A stretch of 64,000 nt of DNA from JBJGXI01 sp045635475 (GTDB taxonomy: Bacteria; Bacillota; Bacilli; Bacillales; Amphibacillaceae), in assembly GCF_045635475.1 (NCBI RefSeq), contig NZ_JBJGXI010000015.1:30423-94422 (forward strand), given 5' to 3'. The translations under genes and the position numbers were made by a program. A model generated the notes under the pieces. It did not search any database, had not been told where the DNA came from, and worked only from the letters and a program-made list of their open reading frames with translations. This document shows positions 16,982 to 25,178 of this stretch, piece after piece (the first letter of the stretch is position 1; each line of letters starts with the position of its first letter).

Positions 16982-18763
16982 ATGAAATATATATTTTACT
17001 TTTTTAAACAGCTACATGAATTTGCCGGAAAAAAACTATATATCAATGTGCTTGCGATGATGGGGACCGGTTTATTAGACGGAATTGCGATATTGTTGCT
17101 TATACCGATGATTAGCTTAAGCGGTATTGTCGATATGAATGCTGCTGAACTGCCGTTTGGAAGCCTTTTTACTATCTTTGATTCACTCCCAACTACATAC
17201 GCTCTATTACTTATTCTGTCTATCTATATATGTATAGCTGTTGGGCAAAATCTATTACATCGTCATATAACAGTACGAAATACGATTATTCAACAAGGAT
17301 TTTTGCGCTATTTACAAATCCAAACGTACACATCCTTACTGAAAGCAAATTGGAGCTTCTTTAGAAAAACGAGAAAATCTGATTTAATCCATATATTATC
17401 TGCTGAAATTGCCCGTACGAACGCAGGTACACAAGCTTTCTTAAAGCTATTAGCATCGTTTATCCTGACGACCTTGCAAATTATCCTCGCCTTTTTTCTG
17501 TCACCTACGATTACTTCTTTTGTCTTGTTATGTGGGCTCGTGCTGATTTTTATGAACCGGAATTACTTGAAACGCTCGTTGCAGCTAGGGAATCGCAATG
17601 TAGAACTCGGCAAAGCATATTTAGCTGGCATAACCGATCAAATAAACGGGATTAAAGATATTAAAAGTAATAGTTTAGAAGCGCCGAGGTTAGGTTGGTA
17701 TCATTCGATTACGAAACAAATGAAAGAACAACATGTCGATTTTATAAAATTAAAAACGACGACACAAGCAATTTACAAAATTGCATCTGCAGTATTTATC
17801 GCTGTCTTTGTGTTTGCGGCTATTCAACTATTTGCTGCTCAGGTAGCACAATTGACGATCATTATCGTAATTTTCTCGAGGTTGTGGCCACAGGTTACTG
17901 GTATTCAGAACTCGATGGAGCAAATCGCGATGACGATTCCATCCCTCCAGGCTGTGCAAGCTTTACAATACCAAACAGAAGAAGAACTGGAATTCGCTAC
18001 TGATAGCGATGAACTTATAGAACCTGTTCAAATTAACGATGGGATAAGATGTGTAAATACGACGTTCCGCTATGACAGTGAGAAGTCGGTATATGCGTTG
18101 AAGGATACTAATATTTTCATACCTGCAAATCAGATTACTGCAATTGCCGGAAAATCTGGTGCTGGAAAAAGTACACTCGTTGACTTATTGATGGGTCTTA
18201 ATCGTCCAGAGACAGGAAGTGTAACAATAGACGGTGAGCCCCTTGCGGGTGACAAAATACGAGCATTACGAAACGCATTAAGCTATGTTCCGCAGGATCC
18301 ATTTTTGTTTAATACATCAATAAGAGAAAATATGTTACTAGTCGCACCAGAAGCGAGTGAAGTGCAAATTTGGGAAGCGATTGAATTCGCATCTGCTGCA
18401 GATTTTGTGCGCAATTTAGCGGAAAATCTCGATACAGTAATCGGTGATCGTGGTATAAAATTGTCGGGTGGAGAGCGGCAACGGCTCGTGTTAGCACGAG
18501 CAATTTTGCGAAAGCCATCCGTGCTTGTATTAGATGAAGCGACGAGTTCGCTAGATACGGAGAATGAGAGAATCATCCAACAAGCAATTGATCGCTTAAA
18601 AGGAAAAATGACGATTATTATTATTGCGCATCGTTTATCTACAATTAAAAATGCCGATCAAGTTATTGTCTTGGAGAATGGGCAAGTGATCCAACAAGGT
18701 GGATTTCAACAGCTTTCCATGCAAACGAATGGATTGTTTAGTAAGCTCGTTAATCAAGCGTAG
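16982..18763 (+). CDS. Lasso peptide ABC exporter D (fused permease-ATPase)
   Basis: 593 residues. The N-terminal half (about 15-310) has six predicted transmembrane helices. The C-terminal ATPase has Walker A GKSGAGKSTLVDLL, the Q-loop YVPQDPFLF, signature LSGGERQRLVLARA, Walker B VLVLDEATSSLD and the switch His in IIIIAHRLS. As a half-transporter it should work as a homodimer, exporting the mature peptide and giving self-immunity, as McjD does. The start has GGGAGGTGA upstream. It lies between B1 and the second cyclase. Confidence 0.92.
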   Translation: MKYIFYFFKQLHEFAGKKLYINVLAMMGTGLLDGIAILLLIPMISLSGIVDMNAAELPFGSLFTIFDSLPTTYALLLILSIYICIAVGQNLLHRHITVRNTIIQQGFLRYLQIQTYTSLLKANWSFFRKTRKSDLIHILSAEIARTNAGTQAFLKLLASFILTTLQIILAFFLSPTITSFVLLCGLVLIFMNRNYLKRSLQLGNRNVELGKAYLAGITDQINGIKDIKSNSLEAPRLGWYHSITKQMKEQHVDFIKLKTTTQAIYKIASAVFIAVFVFAAIQLFAAQVAQLTIIIVIFSRLWPQVTGIQNSMEQIAMTIPSLQAVQALQYQTEEELEFATDSDELIEPVQINDGIRCVNTTFRYDSEKSVYALKDTNIFIPANQITAIAGKSGAGKSTLVDLLMGLNRPETGSVTIDGEPLAGDKIRALRNALSYVPQDPFLFNTSIRENMLLVAPEASEVQIWEAIEFASAADFVRNLAENLDTVIGDRGIKLSGGERQRLVLARAILRKPSVLVLDEATSSLDTENERIIQQAIDRLKGKMTIIIIAHRLSTIKNADQVIVLENGQVIQQGGFQQLSMQTNGLFSKLVNQA

Positions 18764-18810
18764 ATTAGTGATTAAAGTGCAATAAATAACGGACAATGGA
18801 GGGGATAGGA

Positions 18811-20796
18811 ATGAGTGCGATTGCCGGTATTCTTCAAATCGATAACCAACCGATTTCCTCAAGTAACGTATCGCTGATGATGAGTGCATTACGTGAATTT
18901 CCAGCAGATGATGTGCAAATCTGGGAACAGGGACCTGTGTTTTTCGGTTGTCATGCACAGTGGATTACACCGGAATCAATTGGAGAACCGTTGCCATATT
19001 ATGATAGCGAAAGAAAATTATTGATTACAGCGGATGCGCTCATCGATAATCGCAAAGAGCTGTTTGAACAGTTGCACATACAAAAAGACAGGCAGAAGAA
19101 TATGCCTGACAGCCAGCTCATTCTCTTGGCGTATTGCAAGTGGGGAGCGGATGTTCCAGGGTACTTAGTTGGTGATTTTGCATTTATGATCTGGGATGAG
19201 CAGCGTCAGGAGTTGTTCGGAGCAAGGGATTTCTCTGGCATGCGGACGCTTTATTATTACCAGGATGATAACCGCTTCTGTTTTTGTACGACAATCGAAG
19301 CACTGGTTCGTTTGCCTTATGTAAGAAAACAGTTGAATGAGGAATGGCTTGCCGAGCATTTAGCCATTGCGGACATGGTTGACGCGATAAATCCAACAAT
19401 TACAGTCATGCAAGATATAAAGCAGCTTCCTCCGAACCACTCAATAATCGCGAGCAGGGAAAAAATAATGATTAGAAAATATACAGCCCTAGATTTAAGT
19501 AAGAAGATTAAGTTTAAACAGGAGCAAGACTATGTAGCAGCATTTCAAGACGTATTTCAACGCGCAGTGAACGATCGCCTACGAACGACTGGTCAAGTAG
19601 GTGTGCAACTGAGTGGTGGACTAGATTCGGGTGCTATTGTAGGCTATGCAGCAAATGTATTGAAAAAAGATAATAAAGCATTACATACATATACGTATGT
19701 CCCAGAGCACGATTTTGTTGACTGGACCCCGAGCCACAGAATGGCAGATGAAAGCTCGGTGATTGAAGGCATCGTTGACCATGTAGGAAATATAAATGCG
19801 AATTACTTAAGTTTTCAGGGTATAAGCCCATATACAGAAATGGACGAATGGCTCGATATTATGGAAATGCCATACAAATTTTTTGAGAATTCGTTTTGGT
19901 TGAAAGGTATTTATGAAGCAGCCAAAAATGAAAAGGTCACGATGATGTTAAATGGGGCAAGAGGAAATTTTACAATCTCATGGGGGTCTGCATTGGAGCA
20001 TTATAGTAAGTTACTTAGGAAGATGAAATGGTTCCGACTGTACCGAGAACTACCTCTATATAGTAACAACATGCATGTATCACAAAAACGCGTCCTTTCT
20101 GTAATTAGCAGAAAGGCTTTTCCATTTCTACGTCAATCACAGCAAAACTATCATCTCCCAGCGTTAATTAATGAAAGTTTTGGACGGGACATGAACGTGT
20201 ACGAGAAAATAGCAGCACAAGATGAAAATATTTTGGATACAAGCCCATTGAGCTCTAGTGAGGTTAGAAGGCAGCATTTCCAACGTGCTTATGTGTGGAA
20301 TGCAACAGGTACATCTGCCACAAAGTTATCATTACGTTATAAAATGTGGAATCGTGATCCTACCAATGACAGTCGAGTCATCCAGTATTGCTTATCGATT
20401 CCAGAGAACCAGTTCGTCAAAAATGGGCAAGATCGTGCATTAGTCAGGCGTTCAACTGCAGGATATTTGCCAGATCACGTCCGGTTGAATCAAAAAATAC
20501 GCGGTGTTCAGGGTGCGGATTGGGTTCATCGCATGGCTGCCGTGTGGGATCAATTTTTACAAGAACTAGATCAATTAGTAGGAGATCCTGTAATTTGTCC
20601 GTATCTAAACATAGAGTTGATCCAGTCTTTTATAGAGGAAGCGAGGGATGGGCCAAAACCGGAATATGCATTTCACCCTGCTTTGCGTGTCCTAATGCGT
20701 GCTTTAATCGTATATCGCTATGTTAAGAAATTATGTGAGAATAAAGGAGGTGATACATATGAAGAAATGGCAACAGCCGGTGTTAGAGGTACTTGA
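18811..20796 (+). CDS. Lasso peptide macrolactam cyclase C2
   Basis: 661 residues from ATG 18811, with a TGGAGGGG site upstream. It is a second copy of the cyclase: amidotransferase-like N-terminus (MSAIAGILQ, no Cys2) and an intact PP-loop SGGLDS in the synthetase half. It is probably dedicated to precursor A2, whose start lies inside its last 38 bases. The C-terminal tail (GGDTYEEMATAGVRGT) is not shared with C1. Part of this tail exists because the ribosome binding site and start of A2 are embedded in it. Confidence 0.92.
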   Translation: MSAIAGILQIDNQPISSSNVSLMMSALREFPADDVQIWEQGPVFFGCHAQWITPESIGEPLPYYDSERKLLITADALIDNRKELFEQLHIQKDRQKNMPDSQLILLAYCKWGADVPGYLVGDFAFMIWDEQRQELFGARDFSGMRTLYYYQDDNRFCFCTTIEALVRLPYVRKQLNEEWLAEHLAIADMVDAINPTITVMQDIKQLPPNHSIIASREKIMIRKYTALDLSKKIKFKQEQDYVAAFQDVFQRAVNDRLRTTGQVGVQLSGGLDSGAIVGYAANVLKKDNKALHTYTYVPEHDFVDWTPSHRMADESSVIEGIVDHVGNINANYLSFQGISPYTEMDEWLDIMEMPYKFFENSFWLKGIYEAAKNEKVTMMLNGARGNFTISWGSALEHYSKLLRKMKWFRLYRELPLYSNNMHVSQKRVLSVISRKAFPFLRQSQQNYHLPALINESFGRDMNVYEKIAAQDENILDTSPLSSSEVRRQHFQRAYVWNATGTSATKLSLRYKMWNRDPTNDSRVIQYCLSIPENQFVKNGQDRALVRRSTAGYLPDHVRLNQKIRGVQGADWVHRMAAVWDQFLQELDQLVGDPVICPYLNIELIQSFIEEARDGPKPEYAFHPALRVLMRALIVYRYVKKLCENKGGDTYEEMATAGVRGT

Positions 20797-20887
20797 CGTG
20801 AAGCAGACAATGATGGGACCTGGGACAGCTAATGTGGACTTCCTCTGGAGTGATGAAGACGAGTCGGTTGAGCTTCACTATAGCTAA
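20759..20887 (+). CDS. Lasso peptide precursor A2
   Basis: 42 residues, overlapping the end of cyclase C2 in another frame. The site AAAGGAGGTGATACAT precedes ATG. The leader MKKWQQPVLEVLDVKQTM parallels A1 closely (W-x-x-P-x-LEVLDV, Thr at -2). The core should then start MGPGTANVD, with Asp at position 9, and end in HYS after an acidic tail (SDEDESVE). The resemblance to paeninodin (GPGT near the start, D-E-D before HY) is strong. Met as ring residue 1 is unusual. If cleavage fell one residue later, the ring would be Gly1-Asp8, but Thr would no longer be at -2. Confidence 0.87.
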   Translation: MKKWQQPVLEVLDVKQTMMGPGTANVDFLWSDEDESVELHYS

Positions 20888-20909
20888 CAAGAGGAAGTGT
20901 TAGATACTT

Positions 20910-20935
20910 GGCCCTTATGCATTGGTATAAGGGTC
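20910..20935 (+). promoter_or_regulatory. Hairpin after precursor A2
   Basis: GGCCCTTATGC pairs with GTATAAGGGTC over an ATTG loop. It is homologous to the hairpin after A1. No T-run follows, so a stabilising or processing role is at least as likely as termination. Confidence 0.6.
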
Positions 20936-20985
20936 TAAACATTACAATTTAGGATATTCCTGATACATCGAAATTTATGGATATA

Positions 20986-21073
20986 TTAATCAATTTCCTA
21001 ATAATGATTTTACGTCGTGTTCAGGCAACAAGTTTTGGATAAGGCTTTAAGCTAACAATGAAATTGATTCAAA
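20986..21073 (+). repeat. Palindromic repeat, TCAATTTC/GAAATTGA family, copy 1
   Basis: It begins TTAATCAATTTCCTAATA and ends CAATGAAATTGATTCAA, so the ends are inverted repeats of about 11 bases. Its left end matches the copy at 55230 (TCAATTTC, TAATA, TGATTTT) and its right end the copy at 23543. It lies between A2 and the phosphoglucomutase-like gene. Confidence 0.5.
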
Positions 21074-21113
21074 TAGCATGATTTACTTGTAGAGCGATAG
21101 GGGGTGAGTGGCA

Positions 21114-22847
21114 GTGGAATGGCAAGTGGAATATGAAAAGTGGAAGCAATTTGAAGGGCTGGACCAGGAGTTAAGAAGGCAATTGGATGAGATGGAGCGT
21201 GTTTGCAGGCAATTAGTCAATTGCTTCTCGGACGAATTGAAATTTGGGTTGGATGGAATGCATGGTAAGCTTGGACCGGGGCCCAATCGTATTAATAAAT
21301 ATAATGTAAGAAAGGTAGCAGAGGGGCTAGCTCAATACATGAAAGAAAAAAGTATTTATGATCGTGTGCGTGGCGTCGTTATTGCTTATGATTCTCAAAA
21401 TCAGTCAGCAGAATTTGCTTTAGAAGCTGCTAAAACAATAGGCTTGCACGGTATTCCTATTTATTTCTTTGATCAGTCGTCTCCGATTCCAGTGCTGTCT
21501 TTTGCGACACGCTATCTAAATGCGTATGCCGGAATCGTGTTTACGACTAATAACGATTTAGCAGACTATCTAGAGGTTAAAGTGTATGGGGCAGACGGAG
21601 CACAACTTCGTACAAAAGAAGCAACTAAATTAATGGAACAGGTGGATAAGATTCAAAATGCTCTGGATGTAGAAGTAGCAAATGTACCGGAGTTAACCTT
21701 GATCAATTTAATTACTAGTTTAGGAGACGAAGTTGACCAGGCATATTTGGCAGAACTCCAAAAAATAGTTGTAAATCCAGCTGTTATCAGTGAAAACGAT
21801 TTGTGCATTGTTTATACGTCATCAAATGGAAGTACGAAGAAGCTGATTAAACCTGCTCTTTCATCAATTGGTTTTATCAACATACACGAATATGAAGAAG
21901 CCTCAGTGTCAGATGCTAGCTTTTCATCTATTTCTAGTAATAGTGCGTTAGTTAAGTATATGGCAGGCTATGGTAACGAGGTAAGAGCTGATATGTTACT
22001 TATGATTGCTCCTGAGGGTGGTCGATTGCGTGTTGCTATTAAAGATGGCAGTAGTGAATATCAACTCTTGTCTAGCAATCAATTAGCGGTTCTGATTTTA
22101 CACTATATAATCTCACAAATGCAAACCAAAGGTGAACTGCCGAGGCATGGAACAATCGTAAAAACCTTGGTCACTTCTGAACTGGGCAGGGAAATTGCTC
22201 TTACGTTTGGCTTAAAAACCATTGATACTTTGAATGGATTTAAGTATATAGGGGAGAAAGTAAACGAGTTAGCGCACGCTACTGAGCATCGTTTTCTATT
22301 TGGATATGATGCGTGTAATGGGTATCTAATCAGTGATTTTGTGCGTGACCAGGATGGGATGCAAGCGGCGATATTGATCGCAGAAGTTGCGGCCTTTTAT
22401 AAATCAAAAGATATGACGTTATACGATGCACAGCTAGAGCTATTTGATACGTACGGCTATTTTCTTGAAGACGTTGCGACATTTGTACCAGGTGAACAGG
22501 ACCAAAAAACATACATGGATGAAGTTTATCGGTATTTCCGGGTAGCTAATGAGCAGGCAAAACTAGCTAATCAGCTAATTAGTGAGGTAGAAGATTATCG
22601 AGCGAGGGAAAGAATTTTTGTGCAAAAACGGAAATCAGAATCTATTCAACTGCCAATGGCCAATATATTGAAAGTAAAGTTATTGAATGAATCATGGTTT
22701 TGTATTGTGGAATCAGATGAAGAAGCAGCACTTTGTATTTATCTTGGGGTGAAAGCAACAGGCCGTTTTGAAGGTGAAAGAATGTTGAGCGAATTACGAG
22801 ATAACGTTATCGATTGCTTAAAGCAATTTCAGAAAGTGACTGTCTGA
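21114..22847 (+). CDS. Phosphoglucomutase-like protein with degenerate active site
   Basis: 577 residues. Length and overall sequence follow the alpha-phosphohexomutase family: the start resembles PgcA (EWQVEYEKWKQFEGLDQEL), then NRINKYNVRKVAEGL, RGVVIAYDSQNQSAEFALEA and a long C-terminus. All four functional loops are altered. The phosphoserine loop TASHNP is TTNNDL (Asn146 in place of Ser). The metal loop DPDADR is missing (ADMLLMIAPEGGRL). The sugar loop GYEESYG reads GYDACNG. The phosphate loop RPSGTEPK is replaced by LPMANILK. It is thus very probably not a mutase. It may be a binding or regulatory pseudoenzyme, perhaps connected with GalU or the lasso peptide. GTG 21114 fits the family start; GTG 21108 is an alternative. 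Confidence 0.8.
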   Translation: MEWQVEYEKWKQFEGLDQELRRQLDEMERVCRQLVNCFSDELKFGLDGMHGKLGPGPNRINKYNVRKVAEGLAQYMKEKSIYDRVRGVVIAYDSQNQSAEFALEAAKTIGLHGIPIYFFDQSSPIPVLSFATRYLNAYAGIVFTTNNDLADYLEVKVYGADGAQLRTKEATKLMEQVDKIQNALDVEVANVPELTLINLITSLGDEVDQAYLAELQKIVVNPAVISENDLCIVYTSSNGSTKKLIKPALSSIGFINIHEYEEASVSDASFSSISSNSALVKYMAGYGNEVRADMLLMIAPEGGRLRVAIKDGSSEYQLLSSNQLAVLILHYIISQMQTKGELPRHGTIVKTLVTSELGREIALTFGLKTIDTLNGFKYIGEKVNELAHATEHRFLFGYDACNGYLISDFVRDQDGMQAAILIAEVAAFYKSKDMTLYDAQLELFDTYGYFLEDVATFVPGEQDQKTYMDEVYRYFRVANEQAKLANQLISEVEDYRARERIFVQKRKSESIQLPMANILKVKLLNESWFCIVESDEEAALCIYLGVKATGRFEGERMLSELRDNVIDCLKQFQKVTV

Positions 22848-22898
22848 TAGATAAAGAGAACAAAAAGGCTTGAAGATTGTTGAGAGAAGTGAGCAGTA

Positions 22899-23402
22899 TT
22901 GTTAAATCAAAAACGACTTTTTATAGTATCTGCAAGTGTAACGGCGATTATATTCGTCGTTATTTTTTTATTTTCAAGTATGCCATATCAGCAACAGGAT
23001 ATAAAGCCACTGTTGAGAAAATTAGTAGATTTCTCTGACCATCCATTGCCGGAATTTACAATGACATACAATAGCCAAGTCGTTTCTACTCGTGCGCCAT
23101 ATGCATTTATCGAATTTGCATTAAGAAAAATTGGGCATAGTGTTGGCTATTTTTTACTAACGCTGCTTTGCTTTTTGACCCTTCGTCTAAGAAAAATAAC
23201 ACATAAAAAAACACTTTTAATAAGCGGAATCTTCGCATTTGTAATTGCCTACTTGGATGAATTTCATCAGACATTTATTCCAGGAAGAACAGGCCAATTC
23301 ATTGATGTAGTTGTTGCTGATGGTTTTGGAATCATGCTGGCTTTTATCGTTATCAGTGTTTTTGAGCCTCTCTATGCCAGAAATAATAAAATGTTGAAAT
23401 AA
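22899..23402 (+). CDS. VanZ-family membrane protein
   Basis: 167 residues starting at TTG, with a modest GAGAAGTGAG site. It has four predicted transmembrane segments and the VanZ signature: FSSMPYQQQ near the first helix, RKIGHSVGYF, and YLDEFHQTFIPGRTGQFIDV before the last helix. VanZ proteins confer low-level teicoplanin resistance in one case, but the function of most homologues is unknown. At the end of a lasso-peptide run an immunity role is conceivable, with no direct evidence. Confidence 0.8.
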   Translation: MLNQKRLFIVSASVTAIIFVVIFLFSSMPYQQQDIKPLLRKLVDFSDHPLPEFTMTYNSQVVSTRAPYAFIEFALRKIGHSVGYFLLTLLCFLTLRLRKITHKKTLLISGIFAFVIAYLDEFHQTFIPGRTGQFIDVVVADGFGIMLAFIVISVFEPLYARNNKMLK

Positions 23403-23468
23403 GAGATATACAACCATTTATGATCGCATCTTTCCATTTTGCTGGTCTTTTTTATGTTTTGGTAAATT

Positions 23469-23543
23469 AATCAATTCCCATTACTGCTTTTATACCATTT
23501 CCAATCAACAATTTCTGAAAAAAGCTATGAAATTGACTCAAAT
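23469..23543 (+). repeat. Palindromic repeat, TCAATTTC/GAAATTGA family, copy 2
   Basis: Left end AATCAATTCCCATTACTG and right end AAAGCTATGAAATTGACTCAAA. The right end is nearly the same as that of copy 1 (AAGCTAACAATGAAATTGATTCAAA). It stops just before the ribosome binding site of the 52-residue ORF. Confidence 0.45.
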
Positions 23544-23559
23544 GAAAGGAGAATGAGTA

Positions 23560-23718
23560 ATGCCGTTAATTCAAATGAAGGAAGTGTTTTCGCCATTAAA
23601 GCTATTCGGGATAAAGTTATTTTTTAGTATTTCAGATGGGAATTACTATATCAAAGTAAGGAATAAGCATAGGAGAAAGCTTAATAGTGAAAGAAGTGAT
23701 CATAATCAAGCTTCCTAA
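23560..23718 (+). CDS. Small ORF of 52 residues, unknown function
   Basis: An AAAGGAG site 7 bases before the ATG makes this better than chance. The product starts MPLIQMKEVFSPLKLFGIKL, then FFSISDGNYY and a very basic C-terminus (VRNKHRRKLNSERSDHNQAS). It has no signal peptide or lasso-type leader. It ends 71 bases before the orphan response regulator and could be co-transcribed with it. It could also be a chance frame next to the repeat. Confidence 0.4.
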   Translation: MPLIQMKEVFSPLKLFGIKLFFSISDGNYYIKVRNKHRRKLNSERSDHNQAS

Positions 23719-23789
23719 CTCGGAATTGATTAAACAGAGGGTTGTGAAGAAGGTGCCAGCAAGGAGTTCGTCCCAAGGAGATGAGAGTA

Positions 23790-24467
23790 GTGAAAGGAAC
23801 ATACAACGTCTTGATTGCAGAGCCGCAAACACTTTTTTGTGAAATGCTTGCAAGCTTTGTTATGAAAATGGAAGAATTCCAGGTTCTTGCACATGTGAGC
23901 AATGGTAAGGAAATTATTGCATATATAGAAACGGGAGAAATACTGCCTGATTTATGTTTGATTGATATGCAGCTTCCAGAGGATAGTGGCCTTGAGTATG
24001 CGAAATGGATTAAAAAGAATTACCCCAATACGAAGGTTATCATGCTCACTGAAATGCAAAGTCACCCCCAGCTTGAACGAGGCATCATTGTCGGAATAGA
24101 TGGATATATATTGAAAGAGTCCAGCCTCGATCAATTTAAATACGTATTGTTATTAGCAATGGATGATCAATTTGTTGTCCCAAAGTACTTTATAAATAAA
24201 TTTTCTGAAAGGCTATCGGAGCTTCATAAAATAGAAAGGGAAGACTCTTTGGCATTTATAGAAGGAAAGCTTCAACAGAAGGAACTTAGTGAAAAAGAAC
24301 TAAAGCTCATTCAATATATTAACCGAGGATGGACGAATAAATTAATCGCTGAAGAATTAGATATTACTAGAGGCACAGTTAAGAACTATATTTCCATGCT
24401 GTACAAAAAAATGGATATTAGTAATCGTGATCAGTTAAGGAAGTTACTAGAACAGAAGACTAGTTAA
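23790..24467 (+). CDS. NarL/FixJ-family response regulator (orphan)
   Basis: 225 residues from GTG 23790, which is 9 bases after AAGGAG; an in-frame ATG at 23781 touches the ribosome binding site and is less likely. The receiver domain has the phosphoacceptor in LCLIDMQLPEDSG (Asp59) and the conserved Lys in YILKESS. The C-terminal LuxR-type HTH reads LSEKELKLIQYINRGWTNKL, then IAEELDITRGTVKNYISMLY. No sensor kinase is adjacent. It lies between the lasso cluster and the third cyclase and so is a candidate regulator of both. Confidence 0.85.
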   Translation: MKGTYNVLIAEPQTLFCEMLASFVMKMEEFQVLAHVSNGKEIIAYIETGEILPDLCLIDMQLPEDSGLEYAKWIKKNYPNTKVIMLTEMQSHPQLERGIIVGIDGYILKESSLDQFKYVLLLAMDDQFVVPKYFINKFSERLSELHKIEREDSLAFIEGKLQQKELSEKELKLIQYINRGWTNKLIAEELDITRGTVKNYISMLYKKMDISNRDQLRKLLEQKTS

Positions 24468-24517
24468 GGAAGTATATTTCTATCGATTACCGCCATCATA
24501 TTCAGCTACGGTATATA

Positions 24518-24555
24518 AAGCCATGATCCAATTTGAGTGGGTCATGGCTTTTTTT
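24518..24555 (+). terminator. Terminator of the response regulator gene
   Basis: AAGCCATGATCC pairs with GGGTCATGGCTT around 24518-24550, followed by T7. Because it occupies 24518-24555, the longer reading of the next gene starting at 24523 is unlikely. Confidence 0.85.
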
Positions 24556-24600
24556 ATAGTGTCTTCGGGTTATAAGTGTGTAAATAAAAAGGGGGAAGGA

Positions 24601-24909
24601 ATGTTGGTGAAACGCTTGTTTGTCTATTTAGCACTTGTAAATATGATTGATGGTGCATTAACGGTATATGGCTTGAGCAATTCGTTCATAGAAGAATCAA
24701 ATCCAATTATGAATCATGTATACGAACAAAGCCCTGTATTTTTTATTGTATTAAAAGCGTTGTTATCTGCTTTTCTACTTGTATTTATTTTCATTGATAA
24801 AATTCCAAGAACAAATGGGGCAAAATCACTAACATATATTGCATCCTTCATGTACACCCTTACGCTCGTGATTCATTGTCTATGGTTGTGGAAGCTTCCC
24901 GGTTTATAA
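24601..24909 (+). CDS. DUF5658-like small membrane protein
   Basis: 102 residues with three predicted transmembrane helices. The first helix holds NMIDGALTVYGL and is followed by EESNPIM, a pattern typical of DUF5658 proteins (Asp in the first helix, E-x-NP after it). The function of the family is unknown. The GGGGGAAGGA site supports ATG 24601 or the following TTG or GTG codons. It is in the lasso region but shows no link to it beyond position. Confidence 0.65.
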   Translation: MLVKRLFVYLALVNMIDGALTVYGLSNSFIEESNPIMNHVYEQSPVFFIVLKALLSAFLLVFIFIDKIPRTNGAKSLTYIASFMYTLTLVIHCLWLWKLPGL

Positions 24910-24954
24910 AGGATTATGTCGAATTTAGTTTGGTAAAGCGCCAAATGGATACCA

Positions 24955-25150
24955 AGGATTTGAGCTCATAAAAAACGAGTAGATCTTTGGTACTGGACGG
25001 CAAGCATCCACTGCGGATATGGACTCCCGGTTTACTAACCTCATTGAGTGCGTCGATTTCATCCCTGTTGAAAACAATGTTAGCAGCTTTTGAATTAGAT
25101 TCGAACTTTACCATCTTTTGGAACCGGTGAGGACAGCGTTGATGCCTGCT
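24955..25150 (-). pseudogene. 3' fragment of an aldo/keto reductase gene
   Basis: The minus strand encodes SNSKAANIVFNRDEIDALNE followed by VSKPGVH. The intact reductase at 30141-31142 ends SNLKAADIELSNDETDALNE, VSKPRVP. The DNA also matches beyond the coding end (GGACGGCAAGCATCCACTG). It is a truncated paralogue or duplication scar directly upstream of the third cyclase promoter region. Confidence 0.75.
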
Positions 25151-25178
25151 CTTAGTCAAATTTCACAATTTTAAGAGT

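Noticed and set aside
24523..24600. Longer N-terminus for the DUF5658-like protein
   Set aside because: This stretch is the terminator hairpin of the previous gene, and a good ribosome binding site lies at 24590-24600.
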